Of a stretch of DNA of 64,000 nt, positions 1-10,026 are shown piece by piece. The position numbers and the translations under genes are program-made. The stretch's first letter is position 1; each line of letters starts with the position of its first letter. A model generated the notes under the pieces. That model ran no database searches. It saw nothing but the letters and a program-made list of their open reading frames with translations, and was not told the origin of the DNA. The stretch spans positions 3,389,501-3,453,500 of the forward strand of contig NC_084932.1 of assembly GCF_958298935.1 (NCBI RefSeq). The letters are read 5' to 3'. Origin of the DNA: Phragmites australis. Lineage: Eukaryota; Streptophyta; Magnoliopsida; Poales; Poaceae.

Positions 1-1012
1 AATGTTGGAGAAGCACTAGGGAATTCAATTACCTCAGTGTGACCCGTGAATTTTATCATGTATATGTAGTCAACTGCTCGATAATTATTCTTAGCTAGGA
101 ACACTTGGAAAAACTTTATGAAATATATAACTCCTTCTCTAAGGTGTGGCTTGAATTGATGTATATGGCGTTGTGGCACTTGAGCTTCCATTGCATTTCC
201 CTATACATTTGCATAGAAAATTATTTTAAATGATGTATACTCTTTTATTTTTTCTAAAGTACCTATGTTTGTGGATACCTCTTGATCCAATAGTACAAAA
301 TCAAGTCTATGGACTTTTTCTGGTTTGTCATCTAGAATATATTTGGATAATCTTGTCACAACAGATGTGTTGTCATTTCATGCTAAAAGCTCTGTCGTGT
401 AATCACCATCGGATGGCTCATTCCAATCCACAGTTAAACTACTCATGGATAATGGTTGCCACTGTTTCATTCAATATAACCTAAATTGTGTATAGATTCT
501 TGATGAACATATCTCATGGCTTAAACCTAAGAACATTAATGTTATCAATTGCCTACTTTCAAAAAAATTGGAAATTATTTCCTAATTTAAATGTACGTTT
601 CAAAATGCTTAATTCACCCTGTAGTCTCAAAGGCTATGGGTAGTCATAGCACTTAGCCATGTTTGAACATGTGTAATTTAAAGTTTATTAGTCTTCCTAT
701 AAATCATATGTGTGCTTCGGCTAAAACATATTCTGAACTATCCATACAATAAATTTGGTATGGTTTAGACCGCAAATGGCAATTCTTTTTGGCTCCACAA
801 GTCACCTAAGTATTATTGTTATAGAACAAATTGTAACATATACCAACATTCAAAATTGAATAATTCAAATTCTACGACTCTATTGGATGTGCATATTTGC
901 AAATAGTACCTATACATGTTGCATTAAGTGCTGGAAATTTTTTGAGGAAAATTAAATATAATTGCTAATTATTTAGATGACGTTTACAAGGCTAAATAGT
1001 ATGAAATGATAA
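1..1012. other. AT-rich intergenic sequence, nothing recognised
   Basis: About 1 kb of AT-rich sequence with only short chance reading frames. I see no conserved protein motif, splice structure, terminal repeat or RNA gene in it. Confidence 0.5.
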
Positions 1013-1013
1013 A

Positions 1014-1340
1014 AATGCATATAAATGGAGCATTGCGAACGAACTCACTTTTTCACCAAGTAACCTAGGGTTGGAAATAATTTTAGAAATTATTACGCCA
1101 CATGATAGGAATATTAGTGAATTTTGTCAGATTTTTGGGAATTTATTTGAGGCCTTAAAAATTACTAGAATTTCTAAAAGTAACCATTTTTGGAGTTTTT
1201 ATTTTGAAACCTAGATGGGGTACTGAGGTGAATCCTTTTTAAATGGATTCATCATGAATTATAGGACACACAAAAAAAGTTTCATAAATTTTAGAGTACG
1301 GCAACCCTACTATTCAAATAGAGAAAGCGAAAAGAGAACA
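1014..1340. repeat. Diverged member of the foldback/MITE family seen at 22.06-22.96 kb
   Basis: The segment that begins with AAATGGAGCATTGCGAACG and CTCACTTTTTCACC matches, with substitutions, the left arms at about 22063 and 22555. The match continues through a stretch containing AATAATTTTAGAAATTATT. No matching right arm is visible here, so this copy is truncated or has lost one arm. The family assignment is by direct comparison inside the window only. Confidence 0.5.
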
Positions 1341-1384
1341 ATTAAAACCGCAGAAAATACTGTTCATCCACGAAAATACTGTTT

Positions 1385-1535
1385 GTCCGAGTCACGCCAA
1401 CTAATTTTGCGTGACTCAGGCTACCACATCGAATCCACGTGTAAAGGCGTCGGAGTTTCCGTTAGCGTGGTCACGCCAATGAATATGGCGTGACTACGTT
1501 AAGGAGTCACGCCAGAAATTTTGGCGTGACAAAAG
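1385..1535. repeat. Cluster of three GTCACGCCA...TGGCGTGAC palindromes
   Basis: Three short inverted repeats lie within 150 bases. Each has a GTCACGCCA left arm and a (G)GCGTGAC right arm separated by 6-8 bases (about 1391-1416, 1469-1495 and 1506-1531). The first has a one-base defect in its right arm. They sit in non-coding, probably LTR-derived DNA. Confidence 0.6.
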
Positions 1536-1619
1536 GGACTAGTTCCTGAAAATTTAGGTTTCGGCAGACTATTATTAAAATATTAGTTTTAAAAAGGCTA
1601 AAATAAAAAAAAGTCGCTA

Positions 1620-2053
1620 ACTTTAGCATCTCCATATTGCAGGCTGGACTTCGCACAGGAATGTACTAGAATGGAGAAGGGTGGAGCAGCGTGTGCTTAA
1701 CTTGATCGAGTCTGTCTCTCCTTAACTTGATCAAGACTACGAACAGGGGAGAACATGGAATTTATGGAAATGTACACGTGCAAGACTTTGCAGAGAAGTT
1801 ACATAGATGGAAGTCAATCAGAACTATCAGCCGGAGGCGAAAGGCCCCCAAAGGTCAAACATCGCGTGCATGGACTATGACTATTAAACTGGAACAAGTA
1901 ACCTCTCTCTCTCTCTCTCTCTCAGTTGTTCTTGATACATCCTTGGAGTGTTGGCTCAGACCTCAGAAACATTCCATTTCATTTCATTCTGCAGATTACT
2001 GTTCAATCTCTCCTCAACCTGCTGCGTTATCTTCCTGGGAAGAGATGCCCCTA
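1620..2053 (+). promoter_or_regulatory. 5' leader of NB-ARC gene copy 1
   Basis: The open frame continues upstream of the chosen start to 1727, but that part includes a CT microsatellite (about 1901-1922) and aligns only partly with copy 2, where about 60 bases differ by insertion or deletion. It is therefore more likely 5' UTR or promoter than protein. ATTCTGCAG at about 1987-1995 could be a 3' splice site of a leader intron, but this is not demonstrated. Confidence 0.45.
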
Positions 2054-3532
2054 ATGGAGATTCTCCTTTCTGCGGTCCTGGGTGAGCTGACCACTAGATC
2101 CATAAATTTCTTCATCAGCAGAAGCTCCATGCCGTCGGCGCTGGATGTGGAGGATCGCCTCCGCAGGGTCCTGCTCCGGGCACAGGTCATCATCGACGAG
2201 GCCATGGGGCGGCACGTCACAAACCAAGCTATGCTCCATCAGCTGGACATGCTGAGAGACGCCATGCACCGAGGCTATTACATGCTGGACACCTTCAGAT
2301 ATCAATCTCTCGACAAGGAGGACGCCAAAGCTCAGGACGTGAGTCACTCTTTGTCTTTGTCCAAAGTAAGTTCTCTGAAAGGTTTATGTTCCTCCAGTAG
2401 AAATGCACAGATTTTGGAACAACTGCAAAAGTCGCTTGACGATTTGAGCTCCATGATCCTTGATGTGGGTGAGCTGGTCGTGTTCTTGACGAGCTGCCCT
2501 CGCCTATACCGCCAGCCTTACAGCATGCATCTCGTGCTGGGTAACTGCATGTTTGGTCGCCAGATAGAAGCAGAACTTGTCATCAGCTTCCTGTTACACA
2601 CACGACCTCGTAGTGCTGAAGATCTAGAGGTCCTGCCAATTGTCGGTCCCCGCAGAGTCGGCAAGAGCACACTTGTCGCTCATGTTTGCAAGGATGAAAG
2701 AGTACGTGATCATTTTTCAGAAATCATGTTCTTGAACAACCATGATTTGAGAGATGAGAAGTTAGCCACTCTTAGAGAAGGATGTGCGAAGAAATATCAA
2801 AATTGCACATTGAACAAAGGTGAGAGAATGCTAGTTGTTGTTGAGGCAGCTGGAGACTTCAATGAAGGTGCGTGGAGGAGGCTGTATTTAGCTTCTAAAC
2901 GGACCTTGACAAGAGGTAGTAAAATCATAATTACAAGCTGGTCTGACAAGATCACAAAGCTTGGAACAACACAGGCAGTAACACTGAAATATCTGTCCAA
3001 TGAAGCATGCTGGTACGTCTTCAAGACGCTTACGTTTGGAAGCACGGATCCGGCGATGCACCCGAGGCATGCATATTTGGCCATGGAGATAGCCAGGATG
3101 CTGAACGGTGTGCCCTATGACACAGACATCACCTCTCGTTTGCTGAGGGACAACTTTGACATCCACTTTTGGTCCAAGGTTCTGGCCTTCTGGAGAGGGT
3201 TCATCAAGTGCCATGTCTCCAGATTTGGTGAGCATCCATCTAATTCTCTGAACCAAAATAGACCTTTACATGTTAGGAGAATGGCTAGACCTTCTGAAGA
3301 AGTCATGATTTATCATCTGTATGAGCGCACTTCACAAGAGGAGGTTCCCAAGATTAGATTCCAAGACGTGATGTATGGAAGCGTTAAACCTCATGGGAAA
3401 TTCGAGGCCCTAGGATGTAGGTCTCAGATACCGCCCTACTATAGCTATGTGTATACTTGTGAGATCCGAGAGCTAAAAGCTACAGCTGCCAAGAGGAAGC
3501 GTTCTATGAAAAATGGAGTCACACTTTATTAA
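2054..3532 (+). CDS. NB-ARC (NLR-type) protein lacking LRRs, copy 1
   Basis: Intronless, 492 codons from the ATG of MEILLSAVLGEL. I prefer this start because it aligns with copy 2 and with the inverted fragment at 15.17 kb; an in-frame ATG lies three codons upstream. Residues 1-130 resemble the helical Rx-type N-terminal domain of grass NLRs. The NB-ARC part shows a P-loop GPRRVGKST (198-206), RNBS-A near 211-227, a kinase-2 position reading MLVVVEAAGD (259-268), RNBS-B GSKIIITSWSDKI (288-300), an RNBS-C-like segment (311-329) and a weak GLPL equivalent ending NGVP (351-354). No LRR follows. The protein ends in a tail with PPYYSYVYTCEI and a basic KRKRS. The hydrolysis aspartates of kinase-2 are replaced and the RNBS-B arginine is Trp here (Arg in copy 2). 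NLRs normally act as intracellular immune switches. This truncated form could be a helper, a decoy or a non-functional survivor. Confidence 0.85.
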   Translation: MEILLSAVLGELTTRSINFFISRSSMPSALDVEDRLRRVLLRAQVIIDEAMGRHVTNQAMLHQLDMLRDAMHRGYYMLDTFRYQSLDKEDAKAQDVSHSLSLSKVSSLKGLCSSSRNAQILEQLQKSLDDLSSMILDVGELVVFLTSCPRLYRQPYSMHLVLGNCMFGRQIEAELVISFLLHTRPRSAEDLEVLPIVGPRRVGKSTLVAHVCKDERVRDHFSEIMFLNNHDLRDEKLATLREGCAKKYQNCTLNKGERMLVVVEAAGDFNEGAWRRLYLASKRTLTRGSKIIITSWSDKITKLGTTQAVTLKYLSNEACWYVFKTLTFGSTDPAMHPRHAYLAMEIARMLNGVPYDTDITSRLLRDNFDIHFWSKVLAFWRGFIKCHVSRFGEHPSNSLNQNRPLHVRRMARPSEEVMIYHLYERTSQEEVPKIRFQDVMYGSVKPHGKFEALGCRSQIPPYYSYVYTCEIRELKATAAKRKRSMKNGVTLY

Positions 3533-4116
3533 TTTCGTCATCATCAGGTATATATAGGAGGATCTCTGAATATGAATTGATAGGGTGTCATAAGTTAGTA
3601 TAGTCAAAATGTATGATATGTACTACCACCTGGTCATATGTAAAGTATGTTTATTAACAGAGTAATGCATGATGTTGAGGCATAGATTTTCATCAGATAT
3701 AATGAATTGCTTTTCTTTGGTTTACTACATATATCAGCATCAGGATCTGGCATTCATAATTACGTTTTCTTTATGTTTTCAGCTCAACCCTCCAAGTTAT
3801 TTTGTCAGCTGAGCCTCTTGGTCATGTTTGGTCACTTGCATATTTGGTTGCCAGATTGAGATGGAGCAAGTTATCAGCTTCATGTTGTAAGGCAAGCAGA
3901 GCCTCTTGGGTTAAGCAGATTGGGTGTTCTACCGAATGATTTCATATGTTGTATCTATGTATGCCACACGACCTTGCTATCTTTCAAGCTCATGTACTAG
4001 TGCAACAGTTTGATTCAGTATGATGCTTGCTCTGTTTTCATGTGTATACTTGGATGAAAGCATATTTTGTTTTCACACGAACTTAAAGGTATATATACTG
4101 TGAGGTGTTTAAGTTT
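3533..4116 (+). pseudogene. 3' flank with a small relic of another NB-ARC gene
   Basis: Non-coding 3' flank shared with copy 2. At about 3843-3890 one frame reads FGCQIEMEQVISFML followed by a stop. This matches FGRQIEAELVISFLL of the NB-ARC protein just upstream (residues 168-182). The flank therefore seems to hold the decayed remains of a second, tandem NB-ARC copy. The same relic is at about 20564-20610. The rest of the segment shows nothing recognisable. Confidence 0.55.
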
Positions 4117-4190
4117 TTCGATAAAGGAAACTTTATCGACTCTCAACGTTTCATCAAGATGATACAAACTAAAATAGGCGAGTAGTTAAT
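4117..4190 (-). mobile_element. Short LINE 3'-end fragment
   Basis: TTTTCGATAAAGGAAACTTT followed by a CTCTCAACG..TCATCAAGATGAT block resembles the extreme 3' end (reverse strand) of the LINE tails at 28963 and 33515. It is a strongly 5'-truncated relic. Because it is also present at about 20826 it predates the segmental duplication. Confidence 0.5.
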
Positions 4191-4560
4191 AATATAACTT
4201 ACAAGTATGGGTTTCCAAGTGTAATATATATTCCAGTATGGTGCAATCTTGTATACAAATAACATTCACCCTGATTCAATATTAGATGAGAATGGTTATG
4301 ACGGTTGATGGAATCAGACAACCTTCACTCACAAACTGAAGCAAAATAATTGTATTTTGCAGCAGTGTGACCAAGATAGAGTGGAGTGTGGATTGTTTGA
4401 CTACGGAATTTGAATTGGTCCTATATTGGTGGGCTTCAAATTCAATTTCAACATGTATGGTGACGACCTAAAGAGAATGGTTCAATCCTGTAGCTTGGTA
4501 TGTCGCGCCGATTAATTATTAACCAGCCAGATTTCTAGATGTCTGATAGAGGGAGTACTT

Positions 4561-5107
4561 TTTTTTCGAAGAGACAGCAGGAGATCTGCTGATTTTTTCA
4601 TAGATTAGGAAAAAAGGAAAGCAAGAGTCTCATACAAAGTACTACTAGACCAGCGCAACACCATGCGCCTGCAACCCAGCCTCGGGCCTCACCGGCCAAG
4701 AATAAGTCGAGGCCTCAACGATAGAATGGCAAATAAGCACACATACAAAGGAAGGAAAAACAACAGGCTAGAGGGTAAAGGCAGCAGACGCCTGGGCTTC
4801 AGGAGGGAAATAATCGTCATTTGCTTCTACAGCTTGGTCTCTCCACGCAAATCTTCTGGTCATAATCGAGTCCTGTATCATGGATGCAACTCCTTGAGCG
4901 AGCAATGATTTGTTTTGGAAAATCCTTCTATTGTGCTCCTTCCAAATGTGCCACTAGAAATAGATTACGATCCCATTGAAGTCCTTTCTATGATCATGAG
5001 CAACTTGTCTGTTAGCTTGGTGCCACCAAGCCCGGATAGACTAGAAGGATTCGAAACTGGGGATCTGATTTAAACCGAACCAAGAGCTGATCAGCTGATC
5101 AACTGTG
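4561..5107 (-). mobile_element. 5'-truncated L1-type LINE with 17-bp TSD
   Basis: A 547-bp insertion present in copy 1 only. It is flanked by a perfect direct repeat TGATAGAGGGAGTACTT (4544-4560 and 5108-5124), and copy 2 has the unoccupied site near 21280-21300. The left end is a T run (poly-A on the minus strand). Reverse-strand translation near 4900-5010 gives WHIWKEHNRRIFQNKSLL, the hallmark C-terminal segment of plant L1 ORF2. Only the ORF2 tail and 3' UTR remain. Confidence 0.9.
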
Positions 5108-5308
5108 TGATAGAGGGAGTACTTGTGCGAGCTATTTATGCTCATCTATCTTGTTATAATGAAAAATACGCAGCAGCTAGAGAATCCTAAAGGGAGGGTT
5201 GGAGAAATGCTCTTGAATAAAAACTATGTTCAGAAAATTTCCAAAAAAAGTTTGTTTAGAGGGATTTCGTTTACTTCTTTCTACCGTTAGCTTTCTCAGC
5301 CAGATTTT

Positions 5309-5885
5309 TGTAACACCCTATGTTTTACAATCTTCTTAAATTCACTAAAAAATTGAACTTTTCAAATTCACAATAAATTCAAAATAATGTTTCTCTAAAT
5401 TGGGCTAAGTAACCCAAATTTGCCTCTAATTTTAAATTTTACAGTTTGAAAATGTGCACAAAAGTATCCAAGATGCATTTTGAAAATTTTCTGATTTTAT
5501 GGAATTCTTGTATGCAGTTCAAATTTGAATCCGTTTTCTATTATTAGAAAATCCTCAAATAATTCTTGAACAATCGAGCCTATTGAGCTGCCATCTCTCT
5601 CTCTCTCTAAAACTCAGCCCCAAATCGGCTCATCTGCAATCTCACTCCATCTCTTTTTCCTTCCATTTCATCTCGGGCTAACTCCTACTTCATCTCTCCT
5701 TTCAACCCAGCTAGAGCCCAACTCCCCACCTTCCCGCATCGGCCCGATCGGCCCAACCCATCTACCGTCACGTGCGTTGAAACCCACCAAGGCCTACGTC
5801 ACCATGCCACGTTGCGACGACCCATGGCACGCGCCACACGCGGGGGGCCACGACTGTACATATGTATAAATAATTCTCTAGTCAC
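5309..5885. mobile_element. LTR-like fragment beginning TGTAACACCC (copy 1)
   Basis: It starts TGTAACACCCTATG, a common start for grass gypsy LTRs. An AT-rich part is followed by a CT-rich, then C-rich leader (about 5590-5850). The same fragment is at 21487-22050, so it was there before duplication. No second LTR or coding domain is attached. It is unclassified. Confidence 0.45.
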
Positions 5886-6150
5886 CCTATCCTGAGAAGA
5901 GTTTGGGGGGCTTGTTGAGTTATAAATAATTAATAATTATGAATATTTATTATAAATACAACATATTCTTAGAACGGATATCCACAGTACATATGTCTTT
6001 AACCCGATACAGTAGGTTCCACAAATGTCATGGATAAATAAGGCATGTGCTGATATTCCAAGTAGTTCATTATGTTCTACACGAAAACCATCCCTGGTTT
6101 AGAAAAGAGTTTTCCAGATATTTAACTTATACAATTCAGGAAGATTACCC
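5886..6150. other. Unassigned AT-rich sequence left of the copia remnant
   Basis: AT-rich sequence with no recognisable motif. It lies between the end of the duplicated block and the copia internal region, where a 5' LTR would be expected but is not seen. Confidence 0.4.
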
Positions 6151-7621
6151 TCAGAAACTTCGAGTACGATACCTCTCATTGACCCGACTATGGTAGATAA
6201 TGACAAGTGGGAGGAGATGCAAGCATAAGCGGCAGTAACAATCAAGTTGTGTCTCTCCGATCAGATTATGTATCATGTCATGGATGAATCATCGCCTAAG
6301 AAGATTTGGGATAAATTAGCTGATCAATTCATGTCCAAGACATTGACTCAGAAGCTCTATCTAAAGCAGAAGCTGTACGGGCTGAAGATGCAGGAGGGGT
6401 TGGATCTTGCTGAGCACATAAACGTCTTCAATCAAGTTGAAGCTGATTTTGTGAAGCTGATTTTGTCAATGATGAAGACAAGGCTATTATTCTTCTGTGT
6501 TCCTTGCCAAGGTCTTATGAGCACTTGGTCACAACATTGATATATGACAAAGAGGCAATAAAAGTGGATGATATTCTTGTGGTGTTGTTTTCTCATTAAC
6601 AAAGGAGGAATAACAATGCAGGTGAGTGTTCATCTCGAGACGCTTTGCTGGTCAGAGGTGATCAAGGTAGGGAGACTGACAAGAAAAAGAAGAAGAAGAG
6701 GTCATAGTACTATAAATGCAAGTATTGGGGATATGTCAAGAGAGATTGTCTGGAACTAAAGAAGGGCTGGAAAATATTGTGGTTTCTAAGAAAGATGACT
6801 CAAAGAGTGATAGTGATCTTCTCGTACTATCAAGTGAAAAGTCTTATGGTGAAGTGTGACTGTTAGATTCTACAAGTTCATATCATTCAACATCTAAGAA
6901 GCAATGGTTCTCTTCATACTATGAAGGTGACTTTGGTATTGCTCACTTAGGAGATGACACGTGTTACCGTATTATGGGAGTTAGCAACATCAAGCTGAAG
7001 ATGTATGATGGACAAGAAGTGCTACTTGAGGATGTGCGGCATGTGCCGGGGTTTAGGAGGAATCTGATCTCGCTTGGAATTCTACATGAAGAAGGTTGAC
7101 TCTATCAGGCAGTGCTAGATAAGAAGACATTGAAGGTGATGCAGGATGGTAAGACCTTGATGATAGGCGAAAAGAAGGGTGCTCATCAGTATAAGCTGAA
7201 GGGTGGAGTCATGGAGGAGGGAGTTGCAAATTTTGCAGAATTCGTTCCTGGCGGTGAGGCATTCTTGTCGGGCTATTTGAGGTGAGCACCAGAGTAGGAT
7301 GACTTAAGTCTGAGTACACGGAGGTTCAAACATGGACGACTCAAGTTTGCATGCATATTCACCAAGGTGGAGTTTGTTGTATTTGTGTCAAATATGTGTA
7401 TAGGGCTGGTTACAGATAAACTTGAGTTGTAATTGGGTGGGACTAGAAATAGAGTTATAGTTGGATTCCTATTTTCGGACCTTTAAATAGAAGGCATCAC
7501 CATTGTAACCGCAATCGACTGAAACAGAATATGGATAGGAGCGCCCGTAGTCGTGCCTCAAGGATGTATGCAATTTGGTCAAACCTCATTAAAAAACATC
7601 GTGTCCACTAAAACCCTAACA
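6150..7621 (+). mobile_element. Truncated Ty1/copia element: gag, zinc knuckle, GAG-pre-integrase, 3' LTR
   Basis: The gag (UBN2-type) region is open at 6247-6540 and contains SDQIMYHVMDESSPKKIWDK. A CX2C zinc-knuckle remnant (about 6718-6760) has lost its histidine. A GAG-pre-integrase stretch with LEDVRHVPGFRRNLISLGIL (about 7028-7090) is interrupted by stops. Integrase, reverse transcriptase and RNase H are missing. A purine tract CAAGGTGGAG precedes a 247-bp LTR (7375-7621) that begins TGTTGT, ends CTAACA and has a TATA-like CTTTAAATA (about 7481-7489). The right end lies inside the inverted NB-ARC fragment. It is non-functional because of internal deletion and stop codons. Confidence 0.8.
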
Positions 7622-7806
7622 CAGCTGTCGCAGCATTGCATGGTTTGTGATGCGATGTCCCTCTATCTCCTTGACGATGACATGAACCCGTAGCAGTAGC
7701 TGTTGTAGGCTATGTAAACTTACATCGTCGGTTGTTGGCGCCGCCCGCTTCAAGTATATGTCCATGATGAAAGAGATGGATCTAGCGGCAAGCTCACCCA
7801 CGATCG
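7622..7806 (-). pseudogene. Third NB-ARC copy, N-terminal fragment, inverted
   Basis: The minus strand encodes IVGELAARSISFIMDIYLKR and continues to NHAMLRQL. This aligns with residues 8-64 of the intact copies (VLGELTTRSINFF to NQAMLHQL), with many substitutions. The fragment is cut on its 3' side by the copia LTR ending at 7621 and on its 5' side by the gypsy element starting at 7807. Its first codons continue at 15144-15167. It is more diverged than the two intact copies are from each other, so it is an older relative. Confidence 0.8.
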
Positions 7807-8743
7807 TGTTGACGTGAAAAGTTGCCACATCAAATACTGAGCACCTCATGTGCAAATCAAACCGGAACTTCCTGATCAGATCGGATGTTCTAATCAGTAT
7901 GATCAGAAGTTCCGATTAGCAGTACCCGATGACTAGCACCTAGGAGATCCTAGTCGTGGTACCGCACTATTGGGCCTTCGTCATCACCCATGCTCGGGAG
8001 GGATCCTGTCAGAGCGTAGATGGCCAGCGGTTTGTCCTTGATTGTTGTGATCAAGAACGGGAAGCAATGGGGATTGGAAAACATAACTAGGGCAAAAAAG
8101 GATAAAAATGATAGGAAAAGTAAATTGTATTTGTTCGATTGGATGTTGGATGATCTCAATCAGCCATGGCCCTTTATATTTATAGGGAGGAGTGGTCTTA
8201 CTCCGTTTTGAGTCGGAATCTACTAAAACATTCTTTCAAATCCGACTATATCTCTTTCCAAAAGTCCAGATCCGACTCGGATCGAAAGTTTTGATTCCCC
8301 GAATCAGAAGTTCCGATCATGACGGAATCTCCAATTCTCCCCAAACATGAGGTTCTCAATTTGGATTCAAATATTTAATCGGAAGTTCCGATCCTCCGAT
8401 CAGATGTTCCAATCTAGTCAAAATGTTCGATTCTCTTCAAACATCGGCCACTCGGTTTACTGACATTGGATGCTTCGATGAGAACAAAATTTTGAATGCC
8501 GGACAATCCGGTGAGTTTAACCAGGCTAAAAACCCTAAACTCTATTTAATGAACACTGGATGTTCCGATGACAACATAGGAAGTTCCGATATGGTCGAAA
8601 AGTCCGATTTTTTTCCAAATGTCGGGCTCTTGGTTCGGCCGAAAATATTTAATCAGATGTTCCAACCCCGAAATCGGATGTTCCGATCCGTTGAAACCTC
8701 TAGCTCTAAAACCTTTACAAGATGCCAATTTCTATCATCAACA
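7807..8743 (-). repeat. 3' LTR of the gypsy element
   Basis: 937 bp, ending at the shared ATCATCAACA. It contains many short palindromic blocks of the type CGGAAGTTCCGAT and TCGGATGTTCCGA (about 7870-8690). It also has a reverse-strand TATA-like TATAAATATAAAGG complementary to 8170-8183. Confidence 0.85.
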
Positions 8744-10023
8744 CATACCCACTGTTTTTGATGAAGCTTGCTTACCAAAAACACATCATCTTCTCTCCTA
8801 CCTTTCTTAGGGCGATGATTAAAACATTGGCCATGAATACTTCTTAGGACGATGGCAACAAATACACCGGCCATGTTTCTTTAAGCATCTTGCCACACAC
8901 TAGGATAGTATTTCTTCAAGTATCATCCGTTAATAGCTTTGGACAATTTCTCTCCTTGCAAAGTTTCTAATAAATAAGAATTTTCAGGGACGATACTTAC
9001 AACTTTATATGGACCTTCCCAACTTGGAAACCATTTGCTGAACTTGTTGTCTTTCGATCCAATAGACAAAATAGTCTTCCACACAAGATCATCAATCTAA
9101 AATGACTTTGCTTTCACCTTATTGTTGTAGGCCTTGGCTACCCTCAACTTGTCCTTCTCAATTTCCCTCAAAGCCTTCAACCTTTCATCTGTCACTTCAT
9201 CAATCTTGTCAAGCATTAGATCATAATAATCCACAGCCGACAAGTTATTCTGCTCAGGCAATCTTAGTGCACCAAGATTTATCTCAATGGGTTATACAGC
9301 CTCTTGCCCATAAACAAGTTCATACGGTGTTACTTTAGTTGCTCCATGTCTAGATATTCGATGTGCCCACAAAGCCTCCGATAGAACCTCATGCCACCTC
9401 CTATGGTGTTCCTCTATCTTCTTCTTAATAAGCTTAATCGGAATTTTATTGCTAGACTTGGCCTAACCATTGGCCTGAGCATAATATTGAGGTGAATTGA
9501 GAAGTTTAATTTTCAATGACTCGGTAAATTCACGTACCAGATGGGATATGAATGAAGTACCTTGATCCATAGTTAAAGTCTGCGGGATACTAAATCTATG
9601 AACAATATGCTCCAATATAAAATCAATCACCTCTTTGCAAGTCATGTTCTTGAGAGGAATAGCTTCAATCCATTTAGTAAAATAATCCGCAGCAACCAAG
9701 ATGAAGTGATGACCCTTAGATGATGGAGGATGTATTTGACCGATCAAATCCAAACCCCAACCTCGGAATGGCCATGGTTTAATAATAGGATGCATCATAG
9801 CGGCAAGAATCAATTGAATATCACCAAACTTCTAACATGCCTCACATCCTTTATAGTATCTGAAGCAATCATCAAGCATAGTAGGCCAATAGAACCCAGC
9901 TCTTTTTAATAACCACTTCATCTTATGCATTGATTGATGCGTGCCGCATATGCCTTCATGTACTTCACTCATAGCAACTTTTGCTTGATCCGAATCCAAG
10001 CACTTAAGAAGCAAACCATCCAC
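8744..10023 (-). pseudogene. Integrase region of the gypsy element
   Basis: Reading leftwards, an HHCC zinc finger lies at 9880-10010 (H..H with TMLDDCFRYYKGCEAC). The catalytic core at 9463-9813 has a first Asp in GWGLDLIGQI, a second in LTMDQGTSF, and the region ends at YYAQANG, just short of the expected Glu. A C-terminal segment at about 8880-9110 includes KWFPSWEGPYKVVSIVP and NGRYLKKYYPSVWQ. Stops separate the pieces. In a live element integrase inserts the cDNA; here it cannot be made. Confidence 0.82.
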
Positions 10024-10026
10024 AGT

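Larger units (their letters stand above)
1620..5885. repeat. Segmental duplication, copy 1 (partner 18064-22050)
   Basis: Homology to copy 2 starts at CTTTAGCATCTCCA (1621, 18065). It runs through the NB-ARC gene, its 3' flank, a short LINE tail and an LTR-like fragment, and fades near 5885/22050. Within it copy 1 has an extra LINE (4561-5107) and copy 2 an extra MITE (20240-20541). The two copies lie in the same orientation about 16.4 kb apart. Confidence 0.9.

Noticed and set aside
2014..3306. Several minus-strand open frames opposite the NB-ARC gene (and again at 18421-19723)
   Set aside because: They mirror the coding strand, are the same in both duplicates only because the sense strand is conserved, and show no family motif.
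7863..8690. Heat-shock elements in the gypsy LTR
   Set aside because: GAA and TTC are separated by one base in GGAAGTTCC, not the two bases of the nGAAnnTTCn element.
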